This document shows, piece after piece, positions 29,781 through 39,498 of a stretch of 64,000 nt of DNA (positions are counted from its first letter, which is position 1; the number at the start of each line of letters is the position of its first letter). The position numbers and the translations under genes are program-made. The DNA lies in NCBI GenBank assembly GCA_025356575.1, contig JANXSP010000029.1:1-64000 (forward strand), read 5' to 3'. This DNA comes from Novosphingobium sp. (lineage in GTDB: Bacteria > Pseudomonadota > Alphaproteobacteria > Sphingomonadales > Sphingomonadaceae). The notes beneath the pieces are model-generated. The model worked only from the letters and a program-made list of their open reading frames with translations, made no database searches and was not told where the DNA came from.

Positions 29781-31580
29781 ATGACGGGAAACAATGCAAT
29801 ACGTCTGCTGCTGATCGCAGTGCTGGGGTGGATCGTCTGCGCCGCGGCAATGCTGACGCTGTCGACGGTCTATCACGCGCAGGGCCTGATCTGGCCGGCA
29901 AGCGGGTTCATGGTCACCGCGCTGCTGGTGATCGATCGTAGCCGCTGGCCGCTGGCGCTGGGGCTGTTTGCCGCGGCGAGTTTCGCGCTCAATTTCGGGT
30001 TCGGTCAGGGTCAGGCAATCCGCTGTGCGGGGTTCGCGCTGGCCAACGTCGCCGAAGGGCTGGTTACCGCATCGGTCGCGAGCCGCTTTATAGATCAGCG
30101 CGCCGTCGCATTTGTCACACTGCGGCAACTTGTCGGCCTCACCCTCGCTGCGCTTGCCGGCGCGACCGCAAGCGCGCTGATTGCCCTGCCATTTCGCGGA
30201 CACGCCGATATTGCGGGCACGGCGTGGTGGATGGCCAGCGTCGCACTTGGCACGCTGACCACGGTCCCATTGCTGCTCGCCGCGCTGGCCCCCGCCGCCG
30301 AGCTACCGGCAGCGGCGCCGCCCCAGCGCGGACTGACTCCAACCGCCGTGGCCGCGTTCGGAGTGTCGCTGATCGTCCTCGGTTTTGTCCACTATCCGTT
30401 GCTGTTCGTCATCATGTCGCTGACCGTGTTTGCATCGGCGCGGTTCGGACAGCGCGGTGCGGCGGTGTGTCTGCTCGGTTTCGCGGGGGCTGCGACGGTT
30501 CACAGCATTGGGGGCGCCAGCCCGACCGGGCTTCTGGGCGCGAGCCCCCGCGCGGCCGCACTCGCGCTCCAGGTCTTTATGTTTGCGCTTCTGGCGACGG
30601 CGATGCCGCTGGCCGCGCTGCTCGGTGCGCGCGAGCAGCTTGGCGCGCTCCTCCTGCGGCGCAACCGCCGGCTGCTGCACCACATCACGCTGTTGCGGAT
30701 GGCGCAGCAACTCACCGGGATGGGCCGCTGGCATCTGACGCCGAACGGGACGTTGACGTGGTCGAAGGAAACCTACCAGCTTTACGATCTGCCCCAGCAA
30801 TCCAATCCCGACATGGCGGATGTTCGCACTCGCCTGGTCGACGGCGACGATTTCTTCGAACACTTCGCCAGGTGCCGCGATGCGCGCGATCAATACACCT
30901 TCGAATACCGCGTCCGCCGCCGCGATGGGCATGAGCGGGTCCTGCAGTTGCGCGGGGTCAACGACTTCGGCCCGACCGGCGCGCTCGAATCGATGTACGG
31001 CGTGGTTCTCGACGTCACCGAGCAGCGCCGCCACGAAGCCGCGCTCGACCAGGCGCGTGGTCAGGCGGTGATGATGGCTGCCGAGGCCAAGCTCGAGGCG
31101 GAAACCGATGTCCTTACCGGGCTCGCCAACCGCCGCCGCACCTTCGGTCAGCTCGGGCATTACCTCGCCAACGCGCAGGACGGCGCGCAGAGCCTGTCGA
31201 TCATTTCGATCGACATCGATTTCTTCAAGGCGGTCAACGACACTTACGGCCACCCGGTCGGCGATGAGGTGCTGCGCCGGGTCGCCCAGATCGCTTGCGG
31301 CGAGGTCCGCGCAAGTGACCTGGTCGGGCGCGTCGGCGGCGAGGAATTCGTCTGGCTGATGCCCGGTGCATCGATCGAGACGGCCCGCGCCGCGGCCGAG
31401 CGCCTGCGTCATGCGATCGAGATCGGAAGCGCTGCGGGCGGCCTGCCGCGGGTTACGGCAAGCATCGGCTGCGCCCATGCTCAGCCCGGCGATACCGTCG
31501 AGGCGCTCATGGCCCGCGCCGACCGGGCGCTCTACGATGCCAAGGAAGGCGGCCGCAATCAGGTGCGCCGCGCGGCCTGA
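29781..31580 (+). CDS. Diguanylate cyclase with N-terminal MASE1-like membrane domain and a PAS-like region
   Basis: Hydrophobic N-terminus with LIWPASGFMVTALLV; PAS/PAC-like EYRVRRRDGHERVLQLRG; GGDEF domain with GGEEF active site and RxxD I-site (RASD) upstream. Confidence 0.93.
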   Translation: MTGNNAIRLLLIAVLGWIVCAAAMLTLSTVYHAQGLIWPASGFMVTALLVIDRSRWPLALGLFAAASFALNFGFGQGQAIRCAGFALANVAEGLVTASVASRFIDQRAVAFVTLRQLVGLTLAALAGATASALIALPFRGHADIAGTAWWMASVALGTLTTVPLLLAALAPAAELPAAAPPQRGLTPTAVAAFGVSLIVLGFVHYPLLFVIMSLTVFASARFGQRGAAVCLLGFAGAATVHSIGGASPTGLLGASPRAAALALQVFMFALLATAMPLAALLGAREQLGALLLRRNRRLLHHITLLRMAQQLTGMGRWHLTPNGTLTWSKETYQLYDLPQQSNPDMADVRTRLVDGDDFFEHFARCRDARDQYTFEYRVRRRDGHERVLQLRGVNDFGPTGALESMYGVVLDVTEQRRHEAALDQARGQAVMMAAEAKLEAETDVLTGLANRRRTFGQLGHYLANAQDGAQSLSIISIDIDFFKAVNDTYGHPVGDEVLRRVAQIACGEVRASDLVGRVGGEEFVWLMPGASIETARAAAERLRHAIEIGSAAGGLPRVTASIGCAHAQPGDTVEALMARADRALYDAKEGGRNQVRRAA

Positions 31581-31659
31581 GTGGGAACGTTTGCGGGCTT
31601 CGATCGATTGCAAAGCAGGACTTCGACCCGCAATGCTTTTGCGTCATTCAGGATGCGCG

Positions 31660-32916
31660 ATGCCTTCCGCCCTTCCCGATACGCTGCCCCGCAGCGCCGC
31701 TTGCCCGGGCAGCCCGGCCGCGCAATACCGGGCAGCGCGTGCGCTGAGCACAGCACTGGCCGCGCCGTTGAGCGAGGCCGATGCCGCGCTCCAGTCGATG
31801 GAGGATGCCTCTCCAGCCAAATGGCACCTGGCGCATACGACGTGGTTCTTCGAAACCTTTGTGCTGCGCGATCACGTTCCCGGATATTCCCGGTTCGATG
31901 AGCGTTTTGCTTTCCTTTTCAACAGTTACTACGAAGCCGAGGGCGCGCGGATCGCACGCTTTTCGCGCGGGATGTTGTCGCGGCCGACCCTGGTGCAGGT
32001 GGCCGACTGGCGCGCGCACGTCGATGCAGCGATGGAACCGCTGCTCGCCGACCCCGCACTTGCCGCGCTCATCGAACTCGGGCTGGCCCACGAAGCGCAG
32101 CACCAGGAACTGCTGCTGACCGACATCAAGCACGCATTGTTCCAGAACCCGCTGGGTCCGGCTTATGTCGATGCGGCTGGGGTGCGGTCGCCGGCTGCGG
32201 CACCGCTAGGTTGGACCCAGAACCCCGGTGGCATCGCCCGCGTCGGCCATGACGGCAGCGGGTTCGCGTTCGACAACGAAGGCCCGGCGCACCGCGTGCT
32301 GATCGAGCCGTTCGCGCTGGCCGATCGGCTTGTGACCAACGCCGAATGGGATGCGTTCGTCGCCGCCGGCGGATATCGCACCGCCGCCCTGTGGCTCGCC
32401 GACGGCTGGGGCTGGGTCCAGCGCGAAGGCGTGAGTGCGCCGCTTTACTGGCACGAGGGCGATCACTTCACGCTCGCCGGATGGCAGCCGCGCGATCCAG
32501 CGGCGCCGGTCGCGCACATTTCCTATTACGAGGCCGATGCCTTTGCCGCCTGGGCCGGAGCGCGGTTGCCGACCGAGTTCGAATGGGAGGTCGTCGCGCA
32601 AGCTGCCGATCCCGCAGCCGGAAACCAGCTCGAAAGCGGGGGCGCGGCTCCGGCCATGATCGCGCCGCGCGGCGGCGGCGATCTGTTCGGCGATTGCTGG
32701 CAATGGACCCGCTCCGCCTATCTCCCGTACCCGCGGTTCAAGCCGGCGGCGGGCGCGGTCGGCGAATACAACGGCAAGTTCATGTCCGGGCAGTTCGTGC
32801 TGCGCGGGGCGAGCTGCGCGACCCCGCGCAGGACTTCTCGGGCCAGTTACCGCAACTTCTTCTATCCCCATCAACGCTGGCAGTTCACCGGGCTGCGATT
32901 GGCCCAGGACCGATGA
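31660..32916 (+). CDS. egtB: Ergothioneine biosynthesis sulfoxide synthase EgtB
   Basis: DinB-like SPAKWHLAHTTWFFETFVL, HEAQHQELLLTD (Hx3HxE iron ligands), C-terminal FGE-sulfatase domain RLPTEFEWEV...GDCWQWT...VLRGASCATP. Confidence 0.95.
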   Translation: MPSALPDTLPRSAACPGSPAAQYRAARALSTALAAPLSEADAALQSMEDASPAKWHLAHTTWFFETFVLRDHVPGYSRFDERFAFLFNSYYEAEGARIARFSRGMLSRPTLVQVADWRAHVDAAMEPLLADPALAALIELGLAHEAQHQELLLTDIKHALFQNPLGPAYVDAAGVRSPAAAPLGWTQNPGGIARVGHDGSGFAFDNEGPAHRVLIEPFALADRLVTNAEWDAFVAAGGYRTAALWLADGWGWVQREGVSAPLYWHEGDHFTLAGWQPRDPAAPVAHISYYEADAFAAWAGARLPTEFEWEVVAQAADPAAGNQLESGGAAPAMIAPRGGGDLFGDCWQWTRSAYLPYPRFKPAAGAVGEYNGKFMSGQFVLRGASCATPRRTSRASYRNFFYPHQRWQFTGLRLAQDR

Positions 32917-33911
32917 GCGCCCAAGCCGGGCTGGCGCTGGTCGACCGCGACGATGCCGGCGTCGACCGGGCGTTTCGCGCCGATGTGCTGGCCGGGCTGG
33001 CCCAGCGCCAGAAGGCGGTTCCGGCGCGGTGGTTCTACGATTCGCGCGGGTCGGCGCTGTTCGAGGACATCACCCGGCTCGCCGAATATTATCCGACCCG
33101 CGCCGAAACCGAGATTCTAAGCGCACGCGGGGCGGAGTTCGCACCCGCGATCGGCGCAGGGCGCGCGGTGGTCGAGTTCGGCTCGGGCAGTTCGGCCAAG
33201 ACCCCGCTGCTGCTGCGTGCGATTGCGCCGGCAGCGTACGTTCCGATCGATATCTCGGGCGATTTCCTGCGCGCCGCGGCTGACGATCTCGCGGCGGATT
33301 TCCCCGGGCTCCCGGTCTATCCGGTCGAAGCCGATTTCAGCCGACTGGTCGAATTGCCCGCTGCGGTTGCGGCGCTGCCCAAGATGGGCTTTTTCCCCGG
33401 ATCGACGATCGGCAACCTGGTTCCGCGCAGCGCGGTCGAGCTCCTCGGCGCGATGCGCGAGACGCTCAGCGGTGCGAGCGGTGAGGGCGCCGAACTGCTG
33501 ATCGGGTTCGATCTGATCAAGGACCCGGCGGTTCTACTCGCCGCCTACGACGATGGCGCGGGGGTCACCGCTGCGTTCAATCTCAATCTCATCGCGCGGA
33601 TCAACCGCGAACTTTGCGGGGACATCCCCGCCGATGCGCTGGTCCACGAAGCTCGCTGGAACGACGACCTCGCGCGGATCGAAATGCACCTTGCCGCCAC
33701 GCGCGACTTTGCCTTCGCGGTTGCCGGGCACGCCTTCGCGATGCGCCGGGGCGAGACGATCCACACCGAAAACAGCCACAAATACGACTTCCGCAGCGCT
33801 GCGACACTGCTCCTGGCCGGCGGGTGGACCCCGCGCGTCCACTGGAGCGACGCGGCGCACCGCTTCGCCGTGATCCTGGCCGATGCGAGCGAATTGCGGA
33901 TGGCGCCGTAG
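32913..33911 (+). CDS. egtD: L-histidine N(alpha)-methyltransferase EgtD
   Basis: WFYDSRGSALFEDITRLAEYYPTRAETEIL, VEFGSGSSAKTPLLL, FFPGSTIGNL, IHTENSHKY; ATGA overlap with egtB. Confidence 0.96.
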   Translation: MSAQAGLALVDRDDAGVDRAFRADVLAGLAQRQKAVPARWFYDSRGSALFEDITRLAEYYPTRAETEILSARGAEFAPAIGAGRAVVEFGSGSSAKTPLLLRAIAPAAYVPIDISGDFLRAAADDLAADFPGLPVYPVEADFSRLVELPAAVAALPKMGFFPGSTIGNLVPRSAVELLGAMRETLSGASGEGAELLIGFDLIKDPAVLLAAYDDGAGVTAAFNLNLIARINRELCGDIPADALVHEARWNDDLARIEMHLAATRDFAFAVAGHAFAMRRGETIHTENSHKYDFRSAATLLLAGGWTPRVHWSDAAHRFAVILADASELRMAP

Positions 33912-33929
33912 CTTCCGCGCGCGGCTCGA

Positions 33930-34907
33930 CTAGGGCAGCAGCACGGTCGATCCGGTGGTCTTGCGGCCTTCCAGATCGCGGTGCGCCTGCGCCGCTTCGG
34001 CCAGCGCATACGTCTGCCCGATCGTAACCTTGAGCGTGCCGTCCGCAATCAACTGCCACACCCGTGCCGCGCCCGCAGCGCGTTCGCCGGGCTCCGCATA
34101 GTAGTCGAACAACGTCGGTCGCGTGTTGTAGAGCGAGCCTTTCAGCGCGAGGATACCCAGGTTGACCCCGCCGACCGGTGCGTCGGCGTTGCCGTAGCTG
34201 GCGATCAGCCCGCGCCGCCCGGTCGAATCGAGCGAGGCTTCCCACGTCGCCATGCCGACTCCGTCGAACGTCACGCGCACGCCGTTGCCCCCGGTGAGCG
34301 CGCGGACCCGCGGAGCGACGGGTTCTTCGTCGTAGCGGATGATGTGATCGGCACCCGCGGCATGCGCCGCACTGGCCTTAGCCGCGGTGCTGACCGTGCC
34401 GATCACCTCGGCGCCGAGGTGCTTGAGCCATTGCACGAGCAGCAGACCCACCCCCCCAGCGGCAGCGTGGACCAGCACTGGCCAACCGGACTGCACCTTG
34501 GCGCAGCGCTCGACGAGAAATTCGGCGGTGCAGGCCTTGAGCAGCGCGGCGGCAGCGGTCTTGTCGTCGATGCCGCTCGGCACCGCAAACAGGCTGGTCG
34601 CGGCCACGTTGCGCGCGCTGGCATAGGCGCCCAGCGCCGGGCCGAAGGTCGCGGCCCGGTCGCCTTCGCGGAAATCGGTCACGCCCTCGCCCACCGCCGC
34701 GACAGTGCCCGCGGCCTCGAGCCCCAGCCCCGATGGCAGAGCGACCGGATAGATCCCGCGCCGATGATAGGTGTCGATGAAGTTGAGCCCGACCGCGCTC
34801 TGCACCAGGGTGACTTCGCCGGGCGCGGGGGCGGGCAGATCGACCTCGCGCCACTGGATCACCTCGGGGCCGCCGATGCTGTCGAAATAGGCTTGTACTG
34901 CGTGCAT
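33930..34907 (-). CDS. Zinc-independent quinone oxidoreductase (NADPH:quinone reductase, MDR superfamily)
   Basis: GPEVIQWREVDLPAPAPGEV...VGLNFIDTYHRRGIYPVALPSGLGLEAAGTV, AAAGGVGLLLVQWLKHLGAEVIGTVS. Confidence 0.94.
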   Translation of the reverse strand: MHAVQAYFDSIGGPEVIQWREVDLPAPAPGEVTLVQSAVGLNFIDTYHRRGIYPVALPSGLGLEAAGTVAAVGEGVTDFREGDRAATFGPALGAYASARNVAATSLFAVPSGIDDKTAAAALLKACTAEFLVERCAKVQSGWPVLVHAAAGGVGLLLVQWLKHLGAEVIGTVSTAAKASAAHAAGADHIIRYDEEPVAPRVRALTGGNGVRVTFDGVGMATWEASLDSTGRRGLIASYGNADAPVGGVNLGILALKGSLYNTRPTLFDYYAEPGERAAGAARVWQLIADGTLKVTIGQTYALAEAAQAHRDLEGRKTTGSTVLLP

Positions 34908-34911
34908 CGGT

Positions 34912-35568
34912 TTATCCTTCGTCGCGGGTGCAGCTGCCCTGGACCCAGCGCAGGTTGATGCCGATGAGCTTGGCATCGGGGTCGGCCCAGACGTAGCTTT
35001 CGGCATGATCGGGGGAATCGGGGCGGTGGACGTATAATACAAGGCTGGGCTTGTTGGTCGATGGTGCAGGCCAGATCACGTTGCGCAGGCGGAATATCGC
35101 TTCGGGCGCGCCGCTGCTCCCGCCGCCCGAACGGACCCGTCCGCCCTGATCGAAGTTGGCGAGTTTCCCGGCGTACGTCCAATCTTCGCTGCCATCGGGT
35201 TTGTTCGCGAACTTCCGGATCGACATCCAGCAGGTGAACCCGGCGGCGCGGCGGATTTCGCTGCCGCCTATCGCCCAGTGCCCGTCGGCGGATTGGCCGA
35301 GCCCGGCGATCGGGGTGGTCCGCCAATCGCCGATTGCGCCACCGAACTTGTCGATCGGCTGCCATTCGTGCGCGCCCGCGGCGCTCGTGCGCACTCACAA
35401 CCCGGCCCACGGCGGAGCAACCGCGCCGCGCAGGTTTTCGAAATAGGCGTGCTCCTCGTTGGTCCAGGTGCCATCGGGCAGCGGCGCGACGGGGTTCGCC
35501 GAAGACAGCGCAGGAGCGGCGGCGACGGTCAGCAGGGCGAGGCCCGCGAGCAGGGGGAGGGTGCGCAT
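34912..35568 (-). pseudogene. Secreted protein of unknown function interrupted by an in-frame TGA
   Basis: From ATG 35568: MRTLPLLAGLALLTVAAAPALSSANPVAPLPDGTWTNEEHAYFENLRGAVAPPWAGL-TGA; the same frame then continues as VRTSAAGAHEWQPIDKFGG...WVQGSCTRDEG to 34912. Confidence 0.7.
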
Positions 35569-35633
35569 GACGCTTGCTTAACCTGCCGCCGCGTGATTGA
35601 AAAGATGTCCGGACAAATTGAAGGGGACGGGAG

Positions 35634-36449
35634 ATGCGGGCGATCGGGGCAGGAGCATTTGCGGCGATCGCGGCGACGGCGGCGATGGCAGTGATGGCGG
35701 CGCCGGGTGCGGCGCAAACCAAGCCGGTCTCGCCAGCCGCCAGCGCGCGGGCGATTCTCGAGGCGGCGATCGAAACCGCTGGCGGGGATGTCTGGCTGGC
35801 TCCGCGCACACTGGCGCTATCGGGCACCGCGACATTCTACGCCCCCGGCAACGCCGAGCCGGTAAGCGAGGCCAGTGACTACCGGATGTGGCGTGCGCTC
35901 GATCCCGGGCGTACGGTTGCCCATGGCCCCGATGGCAAGGTGCGGATCACCGCCAAGCGCGGCGACTCGGTGATGTTCGATGTCGGCTATGACGGGGCGA
36001 CGACGTGGACCGACAAGGGGGTGATGGCCAAGGGCGATGCCGATGCCTACTGGGCCGCGAACTTTGGGTTCGGGATCATCCGTTCGGCGCTGCACGATGG
36101 GTTCGCGCTGGGCCGCGCGCCCGACCGGATCGTCGACGGCCACCGCGTCGAACTCGTCCGAATCACCGATCCCGGCGGCGCGCCGACGCTGTTCGGGATC
36201 GATCCCGACAGCCACTTCATCCGCTACATGGGGTTTCGCACCCCGCGCGGCTGGCACGAGCGGACGTACGACGATTTCGTGATGCTGGCCGCGCCGCGCT
36301 GGCTCCAGGCGCGCACGGTCACGCTCTATTACGACGGGATCAAGGCCAATACCGTGCACTGGACCGGGTACCGGGTAGGCGCACCGATCGACCCGGCGAT
36401 CTTCGCCCCGCCCGCCGGGCTCGGGCCGATGACCGCTGCGCCGCACTGA
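35634..36449 (+). CDS. Exported protein of unknown function
   Basis: Signal peptide MRAIGAGAFAAIAATAAMAVMAAPGAAQ; 271 aa ORF with typical codon usage; no family recognised. Confidence 0.75.
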   Translation: MRAIGAGAFAAIAATAAMAVMAAPGAAQTKPVSPAASARAILEAAIETAGGDVWLAPRTLALSGTATFYAPGNAEPVSEASDYRMWRALDPGRTVAHGPDGKVRITAKRGDSVMFDVGYDGATTWTDKGVMAKGDADAYWAANFGFGIIRSALHDGFALGRAPDRIVDGHRVELVRITDPGGAPTLFGIDPDSHFIRYMGFRTPRGWHERTYDDFVMLAAPRWLQARTVTLYYDGIKANTVHWTGYRVGAPIDPAIFAPPAGLGPMTAAPH

Positions 36450-36458
36450 TCGTGCCGC

Positions 36459-36533
36459 TGGCTGGGGCGGGAGGATTCGAACCTCCGAATGCCGGTACCA
36501 AAAACCGGTGCCTTACCACTTGGCGACGCCCCA
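36459..36533 (-). tRNA. tRNA-Gln (anticodon TTG), encoded CCA
   Basis: Reverse complement TGGGGCGTCGCCAAGTGGTAAGGCACCGGTTTTTGGTACCGGCATTCGGAGGTTCGAATCCTCCCGCCCCAGCCA folds as a cloverleaf: 7-bp acceptor TGGGGCG/CGCCCCA, anticodon loop TTTTGGT, T arm GGTTCGAATCC. Confidence 0.96.
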
Positions 36534-36592
36534 CCAGCGGGCGCGCTTATAGCGTGGGGGCAGGGTAAGGGAAGGGGGCAGCGCCGCTTCGG

Positions 36593-36991
36593 CTAGAGCG
36601 CGATTTCGCCTTCGCGCAGCCGCGGCAGCGTGCGCCAGGCGCTCATCAGCAAGGCGACATGGACCGCTTCGACCGCGACCGGAACCCAGAACCCGGGCTG
36701 CGTCCCGATCAGCAGCGAGGTTACGATCCGCCCGGTCAGCGCGATCGCATAAAGCGCCGCAGCGACCAGCAGCATGGTCCCGCTCCCGCGCAGTGCGCCG
36801 ACAATCATCGCCGCGGCGCCAACCACGAAGAACGCGGTGAAATCGGCGCGCAGCACCGCCACGCCCATGGGTCCGAGCGGGGTCAGGCCAAAGCCTCTGG
36901 CGGTGCTGACCGGCGCGAACAGGAACCGGGCCGCGATCACCAGATCGAACAGCGCCAGCAGCACGATCGCCCCCAACAGAAACTTGCGCAT
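36593..36991 (-). CDS. Small integral membrane protein (DUF4345-like)
   Basis: 132 aa, about four hydrophobic segments: MRKFLLGAIVLLALFDLVIAARFLFAPVSTARGFGL...; family guess from memory. Confidence 0.7.
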   Translation of the reverse strand: MRKFLLGAIVLLALFDLVIAARFLFAPVSTARGFGLTPLGPMGVAVLRADFTAFFVVGAAAMIVGALRGSGTMLLVAAALYAIALTGRIVTSLLIGTQPGFWVPVAVEAVHVALLMSAWRTLPRLREGEIAL

Positions 36992-37091
36992 CGGCGATTC
37001 CCCCACTTTTTGTTGTGACCGCAACCCTTCCTGCCCGATTAACCGCGTCCGGCAAACCCATTGCACGCATTGGCGTGGCATTGCACAAGCG

Positions 37092-38852
37092 ATGCTGATG
37101 ACCGACGCCATCGTTCCGGCCGCTGGGCCCGCCCGCAACGTCCTCCTGATCGTGGGCGGAGGGATCGCCGCGTACAAGGCGTGCGAGCTCGTCCGCCTGC
37201 TCCGCCGAGAAGGCACCGGGGTCACATGCGTGCTGACCGAAAGCGGGGCCAGGTTCGTCACCGCGATGACGCTCGCCGCGCTCAGCGAGAACCCCGTCCA
37301 CACCACGCTGTGGGACCTCAAGAACGAGGTCGAGATGGGTCACATCCAGCTTTCGCGCGCCGCCGACCTGGTCGTGGTGTGCCCGGCAACCGCCGATCTG
37401 ATGGCGCGGATGGCGGCGGGCATCGCCGACGACCTGGCGACCACGCTGCTTCTTGCCACCGACAAACCGGTGCTCACGGTGCCGGCGATGAACGTGCGGA
37501 TGTGGCTCCACCCCGCGACCGAACGCAACGTCGCGCAGCTCCGCGGCGATGGCATCGCGGTGATGGAACCCGACGAGGGCGAGATGGCCTGCGGCGAATA
37601 CGGCCCCGGGCGTCTGCCCGATCCCGCCGAGATCGCCGCTGCGATCGGTGAGATGCTTGGCGGGCGCGGGGTCGATTTTGGCGGGGAAACGCTCGGCGGG
37701 TTGTCGGGCGGAATGATCGCGCGCGCGCCCGAGCGGGTCGAGACGGCGCTCGACGACATCGATTATTTCGCGGGAAGCGAAGACCCGGGGGCGCTCTTTG
37801 TCGATGAGGAAGTGCCGGAGGAACTCACAACCGAGGAACTTGCCGCCCAGGAACGCGCGGATGAAGAACCGGCAGCGCCGCTCGATCTCTGCGGACCGTT
37901 GCTGTCGAAGAAAGGCAAGGCCAAGTCCGCTCCGCCGACCGATCCCGAGGCGATCAACCACATCGTCAAGAGCGATCCCGAGGCCGCGCCCGAACCGTTT
38001 GTCGAAAACCCTGCCGAAGCTGAGGGGGCGGCTGCGGTCCCCCCGGGGGAGCCCGCCGCGCCTGAGCCGTCCGCACCTGAGCCGTCCGCGCCTGGGCCCG
38101 CCACGACTGAACCCGCCGCGACTCTGGCGGAACCTGCGCCCGATATCCTTGCCGGTCAGCCCGATTTTGCCGGCACCGATCCGGCCAACCTGCCGCTCTA
38201 CGGCAAGCGGATCATCGTCACTGCCGGGCCCACGCACGAGCCGATCGACCCGGTGCGCTACATCGCAAACCGCTCGTCGGGCAAACAGGGTTTTGCGATA
38301 GCCGCGGCGGCGCAACGTGCCGGGGCGCACGTCATCCTCGTCTCGGGCCCGGTCGCGCTGCCGACTCCGCCCGGGGTCGAACGCCTGTATATCGAAACCG
38401 CACGCGACATGGCCAAGGCGGTCGAAGCTTCGCTCCCCGCCGATTGTGCGATCATGGTCGCCGCGGTGGCGGACTGGCGCACCACCGAGGTGTCGCAAGG
38501 CAAGATGAAAAAGCGCCGCTCGGCCCCGCCGCATCTGGTCCTGACCGAAAACCCCGACATCCTCACCGGGCTGGCCGCGGGCGGGCGCAAGCCGCGCTTG
38601 CTGATCGGGTTCGCCGCCGAAACCGACGATGTCATCGCCAATGCCAAGGGCAAGCTCAAGAGCAAGGGCGCCGACTGGATCGTCGCCAACGACGTTTCGG
38701 GCGGCACGGGCAAAAGCGTGATGGGCGGCGACGACAACACGGTTCACCTCGTCACCAGCGCCGGGGTCGAGACCTGGGCGTCGATGCCCAAGGATGAAGT
38801 TGCCGAGCGCCTGGTGCGGCGGATCGCCGAAAAGCTGGCCGAGGATGTCTGA
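37092..38852 (+). CDS. coaBC: Bifunctional phosphopantothenoylcysteine decarboxylase/phosphopantothenate--cysteine ligase
   Basis: Coa[54 protein letters not shown]. Coa[42 protein letters not shown]. Long atypical linker between the domains. Confidence 0.96.
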   Translation: MLMTDAIVPAAGPARNVLLIVGGGIAAYKACELVRLLRREGTGVTCVLTESGARFVTAMTLAALSENPVHTTLWDLKNEVEMGHIQLSRAADLVVVCPATADLMARMAAGIADDLATTLLLATDKPVLTVPAMNVRMWLHPATERNVAQLRGDGIAVMEPDEGEMACGEYGPGRLPDPAEIAAAIGEMLGGRGVDFGGETLGGLSGGMIARAPERVETALDDIDYFAGSEDPGALFVDEEVPEELTTEELAAQERADEEPAAPLDLCGPLLSKKGKAKSAPPTDPEAINHIVKSDPEAAPEPFVENPAEAEGAAAVPPGEPAAPEPSAPEPSAPGPATTEPAATLAEPAPDILAGQPDFAGTDPANLPLYGKRIIVTAGPTHEPIDPVRYIANRSSGKQGFAIAAAAQRAGAHVILVSGPVALPTPPGVERLYIETARDMAKAVEASLPADCAIMVAAVADWRTTEVSQGKMKKRRSAPPHLVLTENPDILTGLAAGGRKPRLLIGFAAETDDVIANAKGKLKSKGADWIVANDVSGGTGKSVMGGDDNTVHLVTSAGVETWASMPKDEVAERLVRRIAEKLAEDV

Positions 38853-39303
38853 ACCGGTCCCGGTGCTGGTCCGCCGGCTCGATCACTTCGCCGGGCTCGA
38901 GCTGCCCGATTACGCCACCGCGGGCGCCGCGGGGATGGACGTGCTCGCCGCCGAGGATGTGACGCTTGCGCCGGGCGCGCGCCACGCGGTCGCCACTGGG
39001 CTGGCGCTAGCGATCCCGCCGGGGTTCGAAATCCAGGTTCGCCCGCGCTCGGGTCTCGCGCTCAAGCACGGGGTCACCGTGCCCAACACCCCCGGCACGA
39101 TCGATTCGGATTACCGCGGCGAGCTCAAGGTGATCCTGATCAACCATGGGAGTGCCGATTTCGCGGTGCGGCGGGGCGACCGGATCGCCCAGCTCGTACT
39201 CGCCCCGGTGGTTCGCGCGAGCTGGCTCAAGGTCGACGACCTGGACGAGACCGCGCGGGGCGAAGGCGGGTTCGGGAGTACGGGCGGGGTGTCCGCACTC
39301 TAG
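38845..39303 (+). CDS. dut: dUTP diphosphatase
   Basis: [66 protein letters not shown]; overlaps the coaBC end. Confidence 0.97.
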   Translation: MSEPVPVLVRRLDHFAGLELPDYATAGAAGMDVLAAEDVTLAPGARHAVATGLALAIPPGFEIQVRPRSGLALKHGVTVPNTPGTIDSDYRGELKVILINHGSADFAVRRGDRIAQLVLAPVVRASWLKVDDLDETARGEGGFGSTGGVSAL

Positions 39304-39444
39304 GGGAAAGCCGGCTCCCCTTCCCGCGGGGGAAGGCCGGGGGCCCTTCGGAGCAGCGCATCATTGCCAGCGTCAGTACAGCCCCACTCAGCCTGCCCTT
39401 CGAAAAGGAGGGGCAGAAACGGGAGCTATTCACACCCCAGCACG

Positions 39445-39475
39445 AAAAAGGCGGGCCCGTCGCCGGACCCGCCTT
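39445..39475 (-). terminator. Rho-independent terminator of the DUF4136-like gene
   Basis: AAAAAGGCGGGCCCG-tcg-CCGGACCCGCC on the + strand; on the - strand a GC stem followed by a T-run. Confidence 0.8.
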
Positions 39476-39498
39476 CCATATTATTCCGGATCGCCTGC

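Noticed and set aside
35395-35397. TGA as a selenocysteine codon in the secreted protein
   Set aside because: No selenocysteine machinery or convincing SECIS hairpin seen in the window; a nonsense mutation or sequencing error is simpler.
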